Position numbers and translations under genes: made by a program. The notes beneath the pieces were generated by a model. The model saw only the letters and a program-made list of their open reading frames with translations. It did no database searches and was not told the origin of the DNA. A stretch of DNA of 39,606 nucleotides from Bradyrhizobium sp. (GTDB lineage Bacteria > Pseudomonadota > Alphaproteobacteria > Rhizobiales > Xanthobacteraceae): positions 1 through 39,606 of the forward strand of contig JAUXWH010000217.1 in NCBI GenBank assembly GCA_030681365.1, in the 5' to 3' direction. Positions 26,251 to 34,507 of the stretch are shown here, piece by piece (position 1 is the first letter of the stretch; each line of letters opens with the position of its first letter).

Positions 26251-27057
26251 ATGTCCGTCTCTCTCAAAGGTGTCGCAGTGATCACAGGTGCCTCCGCCGG
26301 AATCGGAGCGGTTTATGCCGACCGGCTGGCTCGCCGGGGTTACGACCTCATTCTCGTCGCACGCAACCAGTCCCGGCTCGACCAGCTGGCGACGCGGATC
26401 GCCGACGCCACGGGCCGCGAGGTCAAGACTGTTGCCGCGGACCTGAACAACAGGGGTGACCTGAAGCGCATCGAGACGATCGTCGCCACGGACCCCGGCA
26501 TAACTCTGCTGGTCAACAACGCAGGCGTCGGCGGCCTGGAACCGCTGTTGCAGTCCGATGTGGATGCTATGGAGGAGATGGTCAATCTCAACGTGACGGC
26601 GCTGATGCGGCTTACCTACGCTGCGGCTCCGGCGCTCGTCGCCCGTGGAGGCGGGGCGATCATCAACATTACCTCAGTGGTTGCCATCGCGCCGGAAGTC
26701 CTGAACGGCGTCTATGGCGGAACCAAAGCCTTCGTGCTCGCCCTGGGCCAGTCGCTTCACAAGGAACTGGCAGACAAGAACGTGCGTATCCAGACCGTCC
26801 TGCCCGGCGCGACGGCGACCAATTTCTGGGACGCAGCCGGTGGCGCCGTCGAAAATCTGCCGTCCAGTATCGTCATGAGGTCGGATGACCTCGTCGACGC
26901 GGCCCTCGCCGGCTTCGATCAGGGTGAAGTCGTCACGATCCCCTCGCTTCCAGATACAGCGGACTGGGCCGACTACGAATTGGCGCGCCAGAAGCTCATG
27001 CCAAACCTTTCCCTCAGCTCAGTACCGGCGCGATACCGGACCGCGGCTGCGGCGTAA
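26251..27057 (+). CDS. Short-chain dehydrogenase/reductase
   Basis: This 268-residue classical SDR keeps the cofactor motif TGASAGIG near residue 12, NNAGVGG, the active-site Ser in INITSVVAI, and YGGTK as the YxxxK pair. An Arg after the first strand (LVARNQSRL) suggests NADPH preference. Its closest look is to the DltE-like SDR group. The ATG at 26251 follows AAGGAGA; the longer frame upstream from 26191 overlaps the previous stop and is not used. Unlike the SDR at 15875-16585, its catalytic residues are intact. Confidence 0.92.
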   Translation: MSVSLKGVAVITGASAGIGAVYADRLARRGYDLILVARNQSRLDQLATRIADATGREVKTVAADLNNRGDLKRIETIVATDPGITLLVNNAGVGGLEPLLQSDVDAMEEMVNLNVTALMRLTYAAAPALVARGGGAIINITSVVAIAPEVLNGVYGGTKAFVLALGQSLHKELADKNVRIQTVLPGATATNFWDAAGGAVENLPSSIVMRSDDLVDAALAGFDQGEVVTIPSLPDTADWADYELARQKLMPNLSLSSVPARYRTAAAA

Positions 27058-27084
27058 CACATGTTCAACGATACGGAGGCTACC

Positions 27085-27618
27085 ATGTCACTCTTCAGTA
27101 TCCCCGGCTCAACACCGGACCTCGCGCCGATCGCCACTGCCGGCTGGCGCGATCACGCGAGGCACGTGCTCGTCTACGCAGAACCACTCAGCCGGTTCGG
27201 GCTCTACGCCTCGCTCGCGATCATCTATGCCTGGTTCGGTGGCATGAAATTCACCGAATACGAAGCACAAGGCCTGGTGCCGCTGGTGGAGAACAGCCCG
27301 TTGCTGAGCTGGTTCTACGCTCTCTTTTCGGTACGCGGCTTTTCGACCTTCCTTGGCTTCATCGAACTCGGCATCGGGCTGCTGATCGCTCTCAGATTGG
27401 TCAGTCCGATCTTCTCTGCTGCCGGCGGTCTTCTCTCCGCTGGACTCTTCGTTACGACACTCAGCTTCATGATCTCGACGCCGGGCGTCGTCGTCCCGGA
27501 GCTCGGAGCGCCCGCGATCACCGTCGCGCCGGGTCAGTTCCTTCTCAAGGACATCGGCCTGTTCGCCGCCTCGTTCTGGGTATTCGTCGACTCGCTGAAG
27601 GCTGTGGCTCGCCGGTGA
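27085..27618 (+). CDS. RclC-like inner membrane protein (DUF417/YkgB family)
   Basis: This 177-residue protein has four predicted membrane helices and the family motifs YAWFGGMKFTEYEAQGLVP, ENSPLLSWFY, a GFIELGIGLL helix, and TTLSFMISTPGVVVPELG then KDIGL. These match E. coli RclC (YkgB), an inner membrane protein of the reactive-chlorine resistance operon whose exact biochemistry is not settled. The ATG at 27085 is chosen over 27061 because GGAGG lies 6 bases upstream of it. Its presence together with msrA under the same kind of site points to oxidant stress. Confidence 0.88.
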   Translation: MSLFSIPGSTPDLAPIATAGWRDHARHVLVYAEPLSRFGLYASLAIIYAWFGGMKFTEYEAQGLVPLVENSPLLSWFYALFSVRGFSTFLGFIELGIGLLIALRLVSPIFSAAGGLLSAGLFVTTLSFMISTPGVVVPELGAPAITVAPGQFLLKDIGLFAASFWVFVDSLKAVARR

Positions 27619-27639
27619 GCTGGCCTTCGACGTGCAACC

Positions 27640-27669
27640 GTGCGCCCGCATCAAGTGAGGCGGGCGCAC
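27640..27669 (+). terminator. Perfect 10-bp hairpin between two operon genes
   Basis: GTGCGCCCGC at 27640-27649 pairs perfectly with GCGGGCGCAC at 27660-27669 around a 10-base loop. It sits 21 bases after the RclC-like gene and 25 before the thioredoxin-like start. Without a T-run it may be a partial terminator or an mRNA stabiliser that sets different levels for the upstream and downstream genes. Confidence 0.5.
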
Positions 27670-27694
27670 TTCCCTCCTCCGGAAGGTGTCCATC

Positions 27695-28795
27695 ATGAGC
27701 ATTCGTAAACGACTGGCAGCCGCCGTCCTCGCCGTCGCGATCGCGGCGCCCATCGCCGACTTCTTCTGGAGCAAGTCCATGCCGCAGGCCACGACATCAT
27801 TGTTCCAGTGGGCGTCAGCCCGTGCGACCGTTGGTCAATCGCAATTGACTTCGCTGAAGGGAGCGAACGAATGGCTGAACTCGCAGCCGCTGACGCCGCA
27901 GGCGTTACGCGGCAAGGTCGTTCTGATCGATTTCTGGACCTACACTTGCATCAACTGGCTGCGAACCGCGCCCTATGTCCGGGCGTGGGAACAGAAGTAC
28001 AGGGATCAGGGATTGGTGGTGATCGGCGTCCATTCGCCGGAGTTCACGTTCGAGAAGGACATTGACAACGTGCGACGGGCCGTGAAGGAACTGGGGATCG
28101 CCTACCCAATCGCGGTGGACAGTGATCACGCGGTCTGGCGCGGCTTCGACAACCACTCCTGGCCAGCGCTATACTTCATCGATGCGCAGGGACGCGTCCG
28201 CCATCACCATTTCGGCGAAGGCTCGTACGAGGAGTCCGAGAGGTTCATTCAGAAGCTCCTGGCCGAGGCCGGAGCCGCCAACATCGACCGTAACCTCGTC
28301 GCGGTCGATCCCCGCGGCTTCGAAGTCGCAGCCGACTGGGCGACGCTCAAGTCACCTGAGAACTATCTCGGGTACGTTCGCACGGAAAACTTCGCTTCCC
28401 CGGGCGGCGTCACACGCAACCAGTCCAAAGCTTATGAGCTGCCCGCGCGTCTGCGATCCAACGAGTGGGCGCTCGCCGGCGACTGGACGGTGCGCGAGGA
28501 CGCCGCTGTGCTGAATGCATCGAGGGGCGTGCTTGGAACTCGATTTCACGCCCGCGACGTCAATCTTGTCATGAGCCCGCCAGCTTCAGCAACTCCGGTG
28601 CGCTTTCGCGTGACGATCGACGGAGAGCCGCCGGGCGATGCGCACGGCCTCGATGTGGACGAACAAGGTTACGGCACGGTGACCGAGCAGCGCCTTTATC
28701 AATTGATCCGACGGCCAGGCGCCGTGGATGAACGGACGGTCGAAGTCGAATTCCTGAACCCAGGCGTCGAGACTTTCGCGCTTACGTTTGGCTAA
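27695..28795 (+). CDS. Membrane-anchored thioredoxin-like protein with CxxW site (DipZ C-terminal type)
   Basis: This 366-residue protein has an N-terminal signal-anchor (KRLAAAVLAVAIAAPIADFF) placing it on the periplasmic side. A TlpA/DipZ-like redoxin domain spans about residues 62-200: VVLIDFWTYTCINWLRTAP, VVIGVHSPEF, WPALYFIDAQGRVRHHHFGEG. A beta-rich C-terminal domain (about 225-366) resembles the DipZ C-terminal carbohydrate-binding-like module. The active site is CINW: C85 is kept but the second Cys is W88, so it cannot form an internal CxxC disulfide. A monothiol or peroxidase-like role is possible. The ATG at 27695 is chosen over a GTG at 27686 because GGAAGG lies 8 bases before it. 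It is the last gene of the site-C operon. Confidence 0.88.
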   Translation: MSIRKRLAAAVLAVAIAAPIADFFWSKSMPQATTSLFQWASARATVGQSQLTSLKGANEWLNSQPLTPQALRGKVVLIDFWTYTCINWLRTAPYVRAWEQKYRDQGLVVIGVHSPEFTFEKDIDNVRRAVKELGIAYPIAVDSDHAVWRGFDNHSWPALYFIDAQGRVRHHHFGEGSYEESERFIQKLLAEAGAANIDRNLVAVDPRGFEVAADWATLKSPENYLGYVRTENFASPGGVTRNQSKAYELPARLRSNEWALAGDWTVREDAAVLNASRGVLGTRFHARDVNLVMSPPASATPVRFRVTIDGEPPGDAHGLDVDEQGYGTVTEQRLYQLIRRPGAVDERTVEVEFLNPGVETFALTFG

Positions 28796-28871
28796 AACGC
28801 TGCCCGCTCTGGACGTTGGAGACATTAGCTGCCCATTTGGCTTTCGACCGAGTGTTATGAAAACGGCCGGC

Positions 28872-29054
28872 AACGATCCCCTTCACGATGGCTCGGACTA
28901 CACCCCGTATGAAGGCCTGGAGGTCACCGGCTGGCCGGTCTTGACCATGCTGCGCGGCCGCGTCGTCGTCCGCGAAGGCGAACTCGTAGGACAGAAAGGC
29001 TGCGGCACTTATCTATCACGCGCGAAATCGCCGCTGGCGCAGTCGACGACCTGA
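28872..29054 (+). pseudogene. C-terminal fragment of a hydantoinase/dihydropyrimidinase gene
   Basis: The translation NDPLHDGSDYTPYEGLEVTG, then WPVLTMLRGRVVVREGELVG and QKGCGTYLSR, matches the last 55 or so residues of D-hydantoinases and dihydropyrimidinases (family pattern: DYxPYEGxxVxGWPxxxxxRGxxVxxxGxxxGxxGxGxFxxR). The remaining 400 residues, including the binuclear metal site, are absent: the sequence upstream is the thioredoxin-like gene. The frame opens at 28788 inside that gene, so it could be expressed by read-through, but it cannot be a functional amidohydrolase. It is probably a deletion remnant at the junction between two clusters. Confidence 0.65.
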
Positions 29055-29103
29055 CCAGCGCCCGCGCCCGTCCGCATACCATCGGCCGAACTTCGCACCC
29101 AGA

Positions 29104-30702
29104 TCAGGACAAGGCCGCGATCAGGTCGTCGGCGCGGGTCACCATGGCCACATTCTGAATCGCGTAGTTCACCGCGGCAATGTGCCATTCGGCGTTCATC
29201 GTCGAGCAGCAATCCTCCGGCACGATCATGTAGAACCCCTTGTCTGCGCCGGTGCGGGCGGTATGTTCGATCGACATGTTGGTCCAGGCGCCGGTGACGA
29301 TGACGAAATCGCGCCCGGCTGCCTTCAGCATGGCCTCCAGCCTTGTGCCCTCCCAGGCGCTCATTCGCATCTTCTCCACCACCTGGTCGCCGGCATGCGG
29401 CTCCAGCCCCGGCACCGGCGCTACGCCCCAGGTACCGCGCACCATGGCCTTGGCATCGTTCAGCCCCTCGAACAGCGGTGCATTCGCAGTCACGCCCGGC
29501 GCGCCGGGCTCGACCACGAACCAGACGTGAATCACCATGACGCCGCGGGCACGGGCGGCTTCCGCGAGCCGCTTCACGTTGGCGATGGCGTTCTGCTCGC
29601 GGCAATGCGCCGGCGAGCCGGACGAGGCGAAGGCGCCGCCTTCCATCACCACGTCGTTCTGCATGTCCTGAATGATCAGCGCGCAGCGCAGGGGATCGAC
29701 CGCGTAGCCCGGCTCGGCGATCTTGACGCCGGACCGGCTGACAGTCGCTGTCGTGGCCGGCGTCGGCTGCGTCACGGCCGGCGCGTGTTGACCGGCGCGC
29801 ATATAGGGCTCGTTGCGCGGCCCGACCCTCACCGGTACCGCATAGAGCGAATGCGTCGCAGTGATGTAGAGCGTGCGCCAATCGGGGCCACCCCAAGTCA
29901 GATTGCTGACCAGTTCGGGAACGCGCAGCTTGCCGATCAATCTGCCGTCCGGCGCGTAGACCCAGATGCCGCCCGGCGCCGAAAGCCAGACATTGCCCAG
30001 CGCGTCGCATTTCATGCCGTCCGGCACGCCGGGCTCGGTGGCCGAGACGATGTTGGAGGCGAACACCCTGTTGTTGCCGAGGCCGCCGCCGGCATCGACG
30101 TCGAACACGCGGATCAGATGTTTGACGGTGTCGTTGACGTAAAACCGCTTCTCATCCGGCGAAAAGCACAGCCCGTTCGGCTGATCGAACAGATAGCGGT
30201 CGACCAGCAATTGCGGCACGCCACCGCCGGATGGCACGCGATAGACGCCCTGGAAGCCGAGCTGGCGCGGCCGCTCGACGCCGTAGACCGGCATCCTTCC
30301 GTACCACGGATCGGAGAAATATATCGCGCCGTCGGATTTGACGCAGACGTCGTTCGGCGAATTAAGCTCCAGCCCGTCGAAATGCGACGCCACGATCTCG
30401 CGCCGTCCGTCCGGGCGTTCGCGCACCAGCGTGGAGGTGGCGTGCTCGCAGACGATCAGGTTGAGTTCGGCATCATAGGTCATGCCGTTGCACTTGTTGG
30501 CGGGACGCATCGCCTCGCGAATGCCCTGCCCGTCGAAACGACGGCGCACGTCGCCCGGCATATCCGAGAACAAGAGATCATGCGCCTTCGGGTGCCAGAT
30601 CGGCCCTTCGGTGAACTGGAAGCCGGTGCCGACCTGCCGCACCGGCGCCCACGGATCGATCAGTTCGGCGAAAGAGGGCCGCAACGCGATATGCGTGGTC
30701 AT
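29104..30702 (-). CDS. SMP-30/gluconolactonase - isochorismatase-like fusion protein
   Basis: This 532-residue protein has two domains. Residues about 15-300 form an SMP-30/gluconolactonase six-bladed propeller with the metal ligands in FTEGPIW, LNSPNDVCV and GVPDGMKCD, predicted to open a sugar-type or other lactone. After a Pro/Thr-rich linker (about 305-335), residues 340-532 form an isochorismatase-like cysteine hydrolase domain with the Asp (LIIQDMQNDV) and Lys (VVEKMRMSAW). The nucleophile position reads TNMSIEHTAR, with Ser (about residue 477) where the family has Cys. The ATG at 30702 follows GGAGA; the longer frame to 30933 overlaps the preceding gene. It is the last gene of the operon. 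Confidence 0.88.
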   Translation of the reverse strand: MTTHIALRPSFAELIDPWAPVRQVGTGFQFTEGPIWHPKAHDLLFSDMPGDVRRRFDGQGIREAMRPANKCNGMTYDAELNLIVCEHATSTLVRERPDGRREIVASHFDGLELNSPNDVCVKSDGAIYFSDPWYGRMPVYGVERPRQLGFQGVYRVPSGGGVPQLLVDRYLFDQPNGLCFSPDEKRFYVNDTVKHLIRVFDVDAGGGLGNNRVFASNIVSATEPGVPDGMKCDALGNVWLSAPGGIWVYAPDGRLIGKLRVPELVSNLTWGGPDWRTLYITATHSLYAVPVRVGPRNEPYMRAGQHAPAVTQPTPATTATVSRSGVKIAEPGYAVDPLRCALIIQDMQNDVVMEGGAFASSGSPAHCREQNAIANVKRLAEAARARGVMVIHVWFVVEPGAPGVTANAPLFEGLNDAKAMVRGTWGVAPVPGLEPHAGDQVVEKMRMSAWEGTRLEAMLKAAGRDFVIVTGAWTNMSIEHTARTGADKGFYMIVPEDCCSTMNAEWHIAAVNYAIQNVAMVTRADDLIAALS

Positions 30703-30724
30703 CGCTGGTCTCCGCAGCCGCCGT

Positions 30725-31573
30725 TCACGCCGCGAACCAGTTGCGTGCCGGCAGCGATTGCACGGTCGGTCCCGGCACCGCCATGTCGAGCCGCGCCACC
30801 ACCTGGCCGTGCTCGATCTTGGCGGGCTTGTCATGCACCGGCAGCAGGAAGCGCGAGCTCGAAAGCAGCCGCTTGATCGCAGCCTTCTCCTCCCGCTTGG
30901 TGTTGCCGTGGTTGCCGGTGGTGCGGGGCTCATTGTGATGCAGCTCGTGGAAGGGATTCACGACCTGGTCGTTGAAATCATAGATCACGTCGCCGCATAT
31001 GGTGGCGCGCCCCTCGGCAGTCTCGACATGCACGTTCATCGAGCCTTCGGTATGGGCGCCCGCCGCGTCGATGGTGACGCCGGGGCAGACTTCGATCGGG
31101 CCGGACAGTTCGAGATCCTCCAGCCGCAGCGCGTGGCGGGTGTGCAGCCGGTCGATCAGGTGCTTGATGTCGGGCAACGGATATTGCGGATGCATCAGAC
31201 CCGAAACCGAATATTCCAGCTCGCGCCGGTTCAGCAGAACTGTCGTGTTCATCGGGAACAGTTCGTCCTTGCCGGCATGGTCGATGTGGAGATGGGTGTG
31301 CATGACGTAGCGCACGTCCCCCATCCGCACGCCGTGCCTGGAGAGCTGGTTCTCGATCATGTTCTCGTGGTGCTGCAGCCCGCGCATTCCAAGGCTTTCC
31401 ATGATCTGATTGTGGCGATAGCCGGTATCGACCACCATTGGCCATGGGCCGCCAAGGATCAGGAAGCCATAGGTCGGCACCCGCCTGACGCGCCCGCAAT
31501 CGCGTCCCAGCACGAGGAAGCTGGATTCCAGCTCGATGTCTCCGTAGTCTAGGATCTTGATCTCGAGCGCCAT
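30725..31573 (-). CDS. Metallo-beta-lactamase-fold hydrolase (AHL lactonase-like family)
   Basis: This 282-residue protein has the MBL metal motif HTHLHIDHAG (H94, H96, D98, H99). A further His lies in GAHTEGSMNV, an Asp in CGDVIYD and a His near the end (PVHDKPAK), so a two-metal site is complete. The N-terminus and spacing resemble the N-acyl-homoserine-lactonase (AiiA/AttM) family, whose members also open other lactones such as gamma-butyrolactone. It is 22 bases before the SMP-30 fusion gene and 30 after the amidohydrolase gene. A catabolic lactonase is more likely than a quorum-quenching enzyme given the context. Confidence 0.87.
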   Translation of the reverse strand: MALEIKILDYGDIELESSFLVLGRDCGRVRRVPTYGFLILGGPWPMVVDTGYRHNQIMESLGMRGLQHHENMIENQLSRHGVRMGDVRYVMHTHLHIDHAGKDELFPMNTTVLLNRRELEYSVSGLMHPQYPLPDIKHLIDRLHTRHALRLEDLELSGPIEVCPGVTIDAAGAHTEGSMNVHVETAEGRATICGDVIYDFNDQVVNPFHELHHNEPRTTGNHGNTKREEKAAIKRLLSSSRFLLPVHDKPAKIEHGQVVARLDMAVPGPTVQSLPARNWFAA

Positions 31574-31603
31574 GTGGTTGTTCCTCTCGTTGGATCGTGT
31601 TGA

Positions 31604-32503
31604 TCAGGCCAGCCGGTAGATGCCGGCGGCGGTGTCGTGGAAGATTGCCTGCCGGTCGGCGGCGGAAAGCGTCTGCGTCGCCGCGCGATAGGCATCGACC
31701 AGCGCGTTGTAGCGGGTCCAGAGTTTTTCGATCGGAAAGTTCGAGCCGAACATGCAGCGGCCGGCGCCGAACTGCCTGACAGTTTCGCCGACCACGAAAC
31801 CGATATGCGCCGGGTCGTTGCGATGCAGGAAGGTGCCGAGGCCGGACAGCTTCACCATCACGTTGGGCCGCTGCGCCAGCAGCGCCATGCCGGAGCGCCA
31901 GGCATCGAGGCCGGCCGGCGAGGTATCCTCCAGCATGCCGGCGTGCTGCAGCACGAAGCTGACGCCGGGACAGGCATCGGCCAGCTCGGCCGCGCCAGCC
32001 ATCTGTGGTGCGAATACCTGCAGGTCGAAGGCCCAGCCGTACTCGCTCAGTCGCGCGACGTTGCGCTGGAGCATGGGATCGCGCGCCAGATCCGGCGCGG
32101 ATGCGAAGCGGTATTGCGGATTGTCGTGCCAGTGCAATTGCATCCTGACGCCACGCACCAGCGGGAATGCCGCCAGTTGCTCCAGTTGCGGCCGAACATC
32201 GGCCGCGGTGAAATCGGCATAGGCGACAATGGCGTGCGGCCAGCCGGTTTCCCGCGCGGCGTCGCTGACATAGCGGACCTCATCGAGGAAGCGTTCCTTC
32301 GCCCAATTCGCCTGCACGTAAACCGATCGCGTGACGCCGGCGGCGGCGACGTCGGCCAGATATTCCGCGATGGTATAATCGCGGCGGATCGGTTCGTAGG
32401 GTCCGAAGATCCGCGGCTGCATCGGCCCGAGCAGCCAGGGCAGATCCTGTTGCCGCCAGATGTGATGATGCGAATCGACGCAGCCGGGCGCAGACTGAAT
32501 CAT
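31604..32503 (-). CDS. TIM-barrel amidohydrolase (amidohydrolase 2 / COG3618 type)
   Basis: This 299-residue protein begins MIQSAPGCVDSHHHIW with the first metal-binding HxH (H12-H14 region). It carries the family motifs VQANWAKERFLDEVRYV, GVRMQLHW, FVLQHAGM, VMVKLSGLG and FGSNFPIE at the ends of successive strands. Relatives include L-fuconolactone hydrolase and 2-pyrone-4,6-dicarboxylate lactonase, so a lactone substrate is plausible. The ATG at 32503 follows GGAGGG and overlaps the stop of the CoxE-like gene (ATGA), showing translational coupling; the frame's upstream extension lies inside that gene and is not used. Confidence 0.88.
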   Translation of the reverse strand: MIQSAPGCVDSHHHIWRQQDLPWLLGPMQPRIFGPYEPIRRDYTIAEYLADVAAAGVTRSVYVQANWAKERFLDEVRYVSDAARETGWPHAIVAYADFTAADVRPQLEQLAAFPLVRGVRMQLHWHDNPQYRFASAPDLARDPMLQRNVARLSEYGWAFDLQVFAPQMAGAAELADACPGVSFVLQHAGMLEDTSPAGLDAWRSGMALLAQRPNVMVKLSGLGTFLHRNDPAHIGFVVGETVRQFGAGRCMFGSNFPIEKLWTRYNALVDAYRAATQTLSAADRQAIFHDTAAGIYRLA

Positions 32504-33614
32504 CGGGCGGCCCTCCGTCGTGACAGATCCAGAACGTGCCGACACAACCGCTCGGTCGTCGCGCCATTGGCGACGCTGTCGAGCATCGGCAGCACCGCGC
32601 GCAATGCTGCGGTCTCCGGACGAAAATCGGCCGCGGCAGCAAGCGGAGTCAGCCAGTCGATCCGCCAGGCGCGCGCCGCGAGATGCCCGACCGCGCGGAT
32701 CATCTGCCCGGGATCACCGCGCTCGAGCCCGTCGGACAGCACCAGCACCAGCGCGCCGCGGGCATAGCCGGCGAAACGCGGCACCGCGAGAAACGCGGCC
32801 AGCGCATCGCCGATCCGGGTGCCGCCGTCCCAGTCGGCCACGAGGTCCGCAGCGACGGCAAGCGCCTGCTCGCGGTTCTTTAGCCGCAGCGCGCGGGTCA
32901 GCCGCGTCAGCCGCGTGCCGAACGTGAACACCTCGACGCGCGGTGCCGCGTTGACCAGCGCATGGGCAAAGCGCAGATGCGCGTCCGAGCGCGCCTTCAT
33001 CGAACCCGACACGTCGATCAGCAGCAGGATGGCGCGTGGCCGCGGTTGACGTTCGCGGCGGCGCAGCAGAATGACCTCGCCATCGGTGCGGATGGCGTCA
33101 CGCAGGGAGCGCTGCAGATCGAAGCCGCCGCCGCGTTTCGCCGCGCGCATGCGGTAACCGCGGCGGCGCGGCAATCGGGCCGGCAGGTGCCGACTGAACC
33201 GCGCCAGTTCCTGGCTGTCGTCGCCCGGCCGCAGCGCGCGCCGCGACAGCGCCTCACGGGCGGTCGCCGCCTGTCCGGTCTCGTTGATCTCGTCCGACAG
33301 CGGCGCGTCATATCCGGCACCGTCGTCCTGAACCTCCATCTCCTCGTCGCTTTCAACGACCTGATCCGACAGCGCCCCGGCCAGGCCGAGAAAATGCATA
33401 TCGAACAACATGTCGAAATCGGGCTGCCGCTCGAACGGCGGCGCCAGCGTGGCGACGCCGGCACGGCGGATGTCCTCGATATCGCGCGGGCCGAGCAGTT
33501 CGATCGCGCGCAGAAAAGCCAGGCTTTGTTCCGGCGCCACCGGAAAGCCATTGCGACGCAGCAGCGCGATGAAATCCAGCAGCGGCCGCGCCGCTTGCGG
33601 CAGGGCAAGCTCCG

Positions 33615-33618
<4 letters not shown>
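32500..33618 (-). CDS. CoxE-like von Willebrand factor A protein
   Basis: This 372-residue protein has a C-terminal VWA domain with the MIDAS motif DVSGSM (202-207), then VFTFGTRLTRLT, WDGGTRIGDALAAF and LVLSDGLERGDP. The N-terminal half is helical with an acidic stretch (ESDEEMEVQDDGAGYD). CoxE-type proteins work with a MoxR/CoxD AAA+ ATPase to mature the active site of carbon monoxide dehydrogenase and related Mo hydroxylases. The ATG at 33618 overlaps the stop of the ATPase gene (ATGA); the longer frame lies within that gene. Confidence 0.9.
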
Positions 33619-34496
<878 letters not shown>

Positions 34497-34507
34497 CCCG
34501 ATGTCCC

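Noticed and set aside
29182..30876. 564-codon plus-strand open frame
   Set aside because: Antisense to the SMP-30/isochorismatase fusion, whose motifs are clear; no domain is seen in this frame.
30725..31573. Quorum-quenching AHL lactonase
   Set aside because: The MBL motif fits the family, but the gene sits inside a catabolic operon with other hydrolases; a specific AHL role is not supported.
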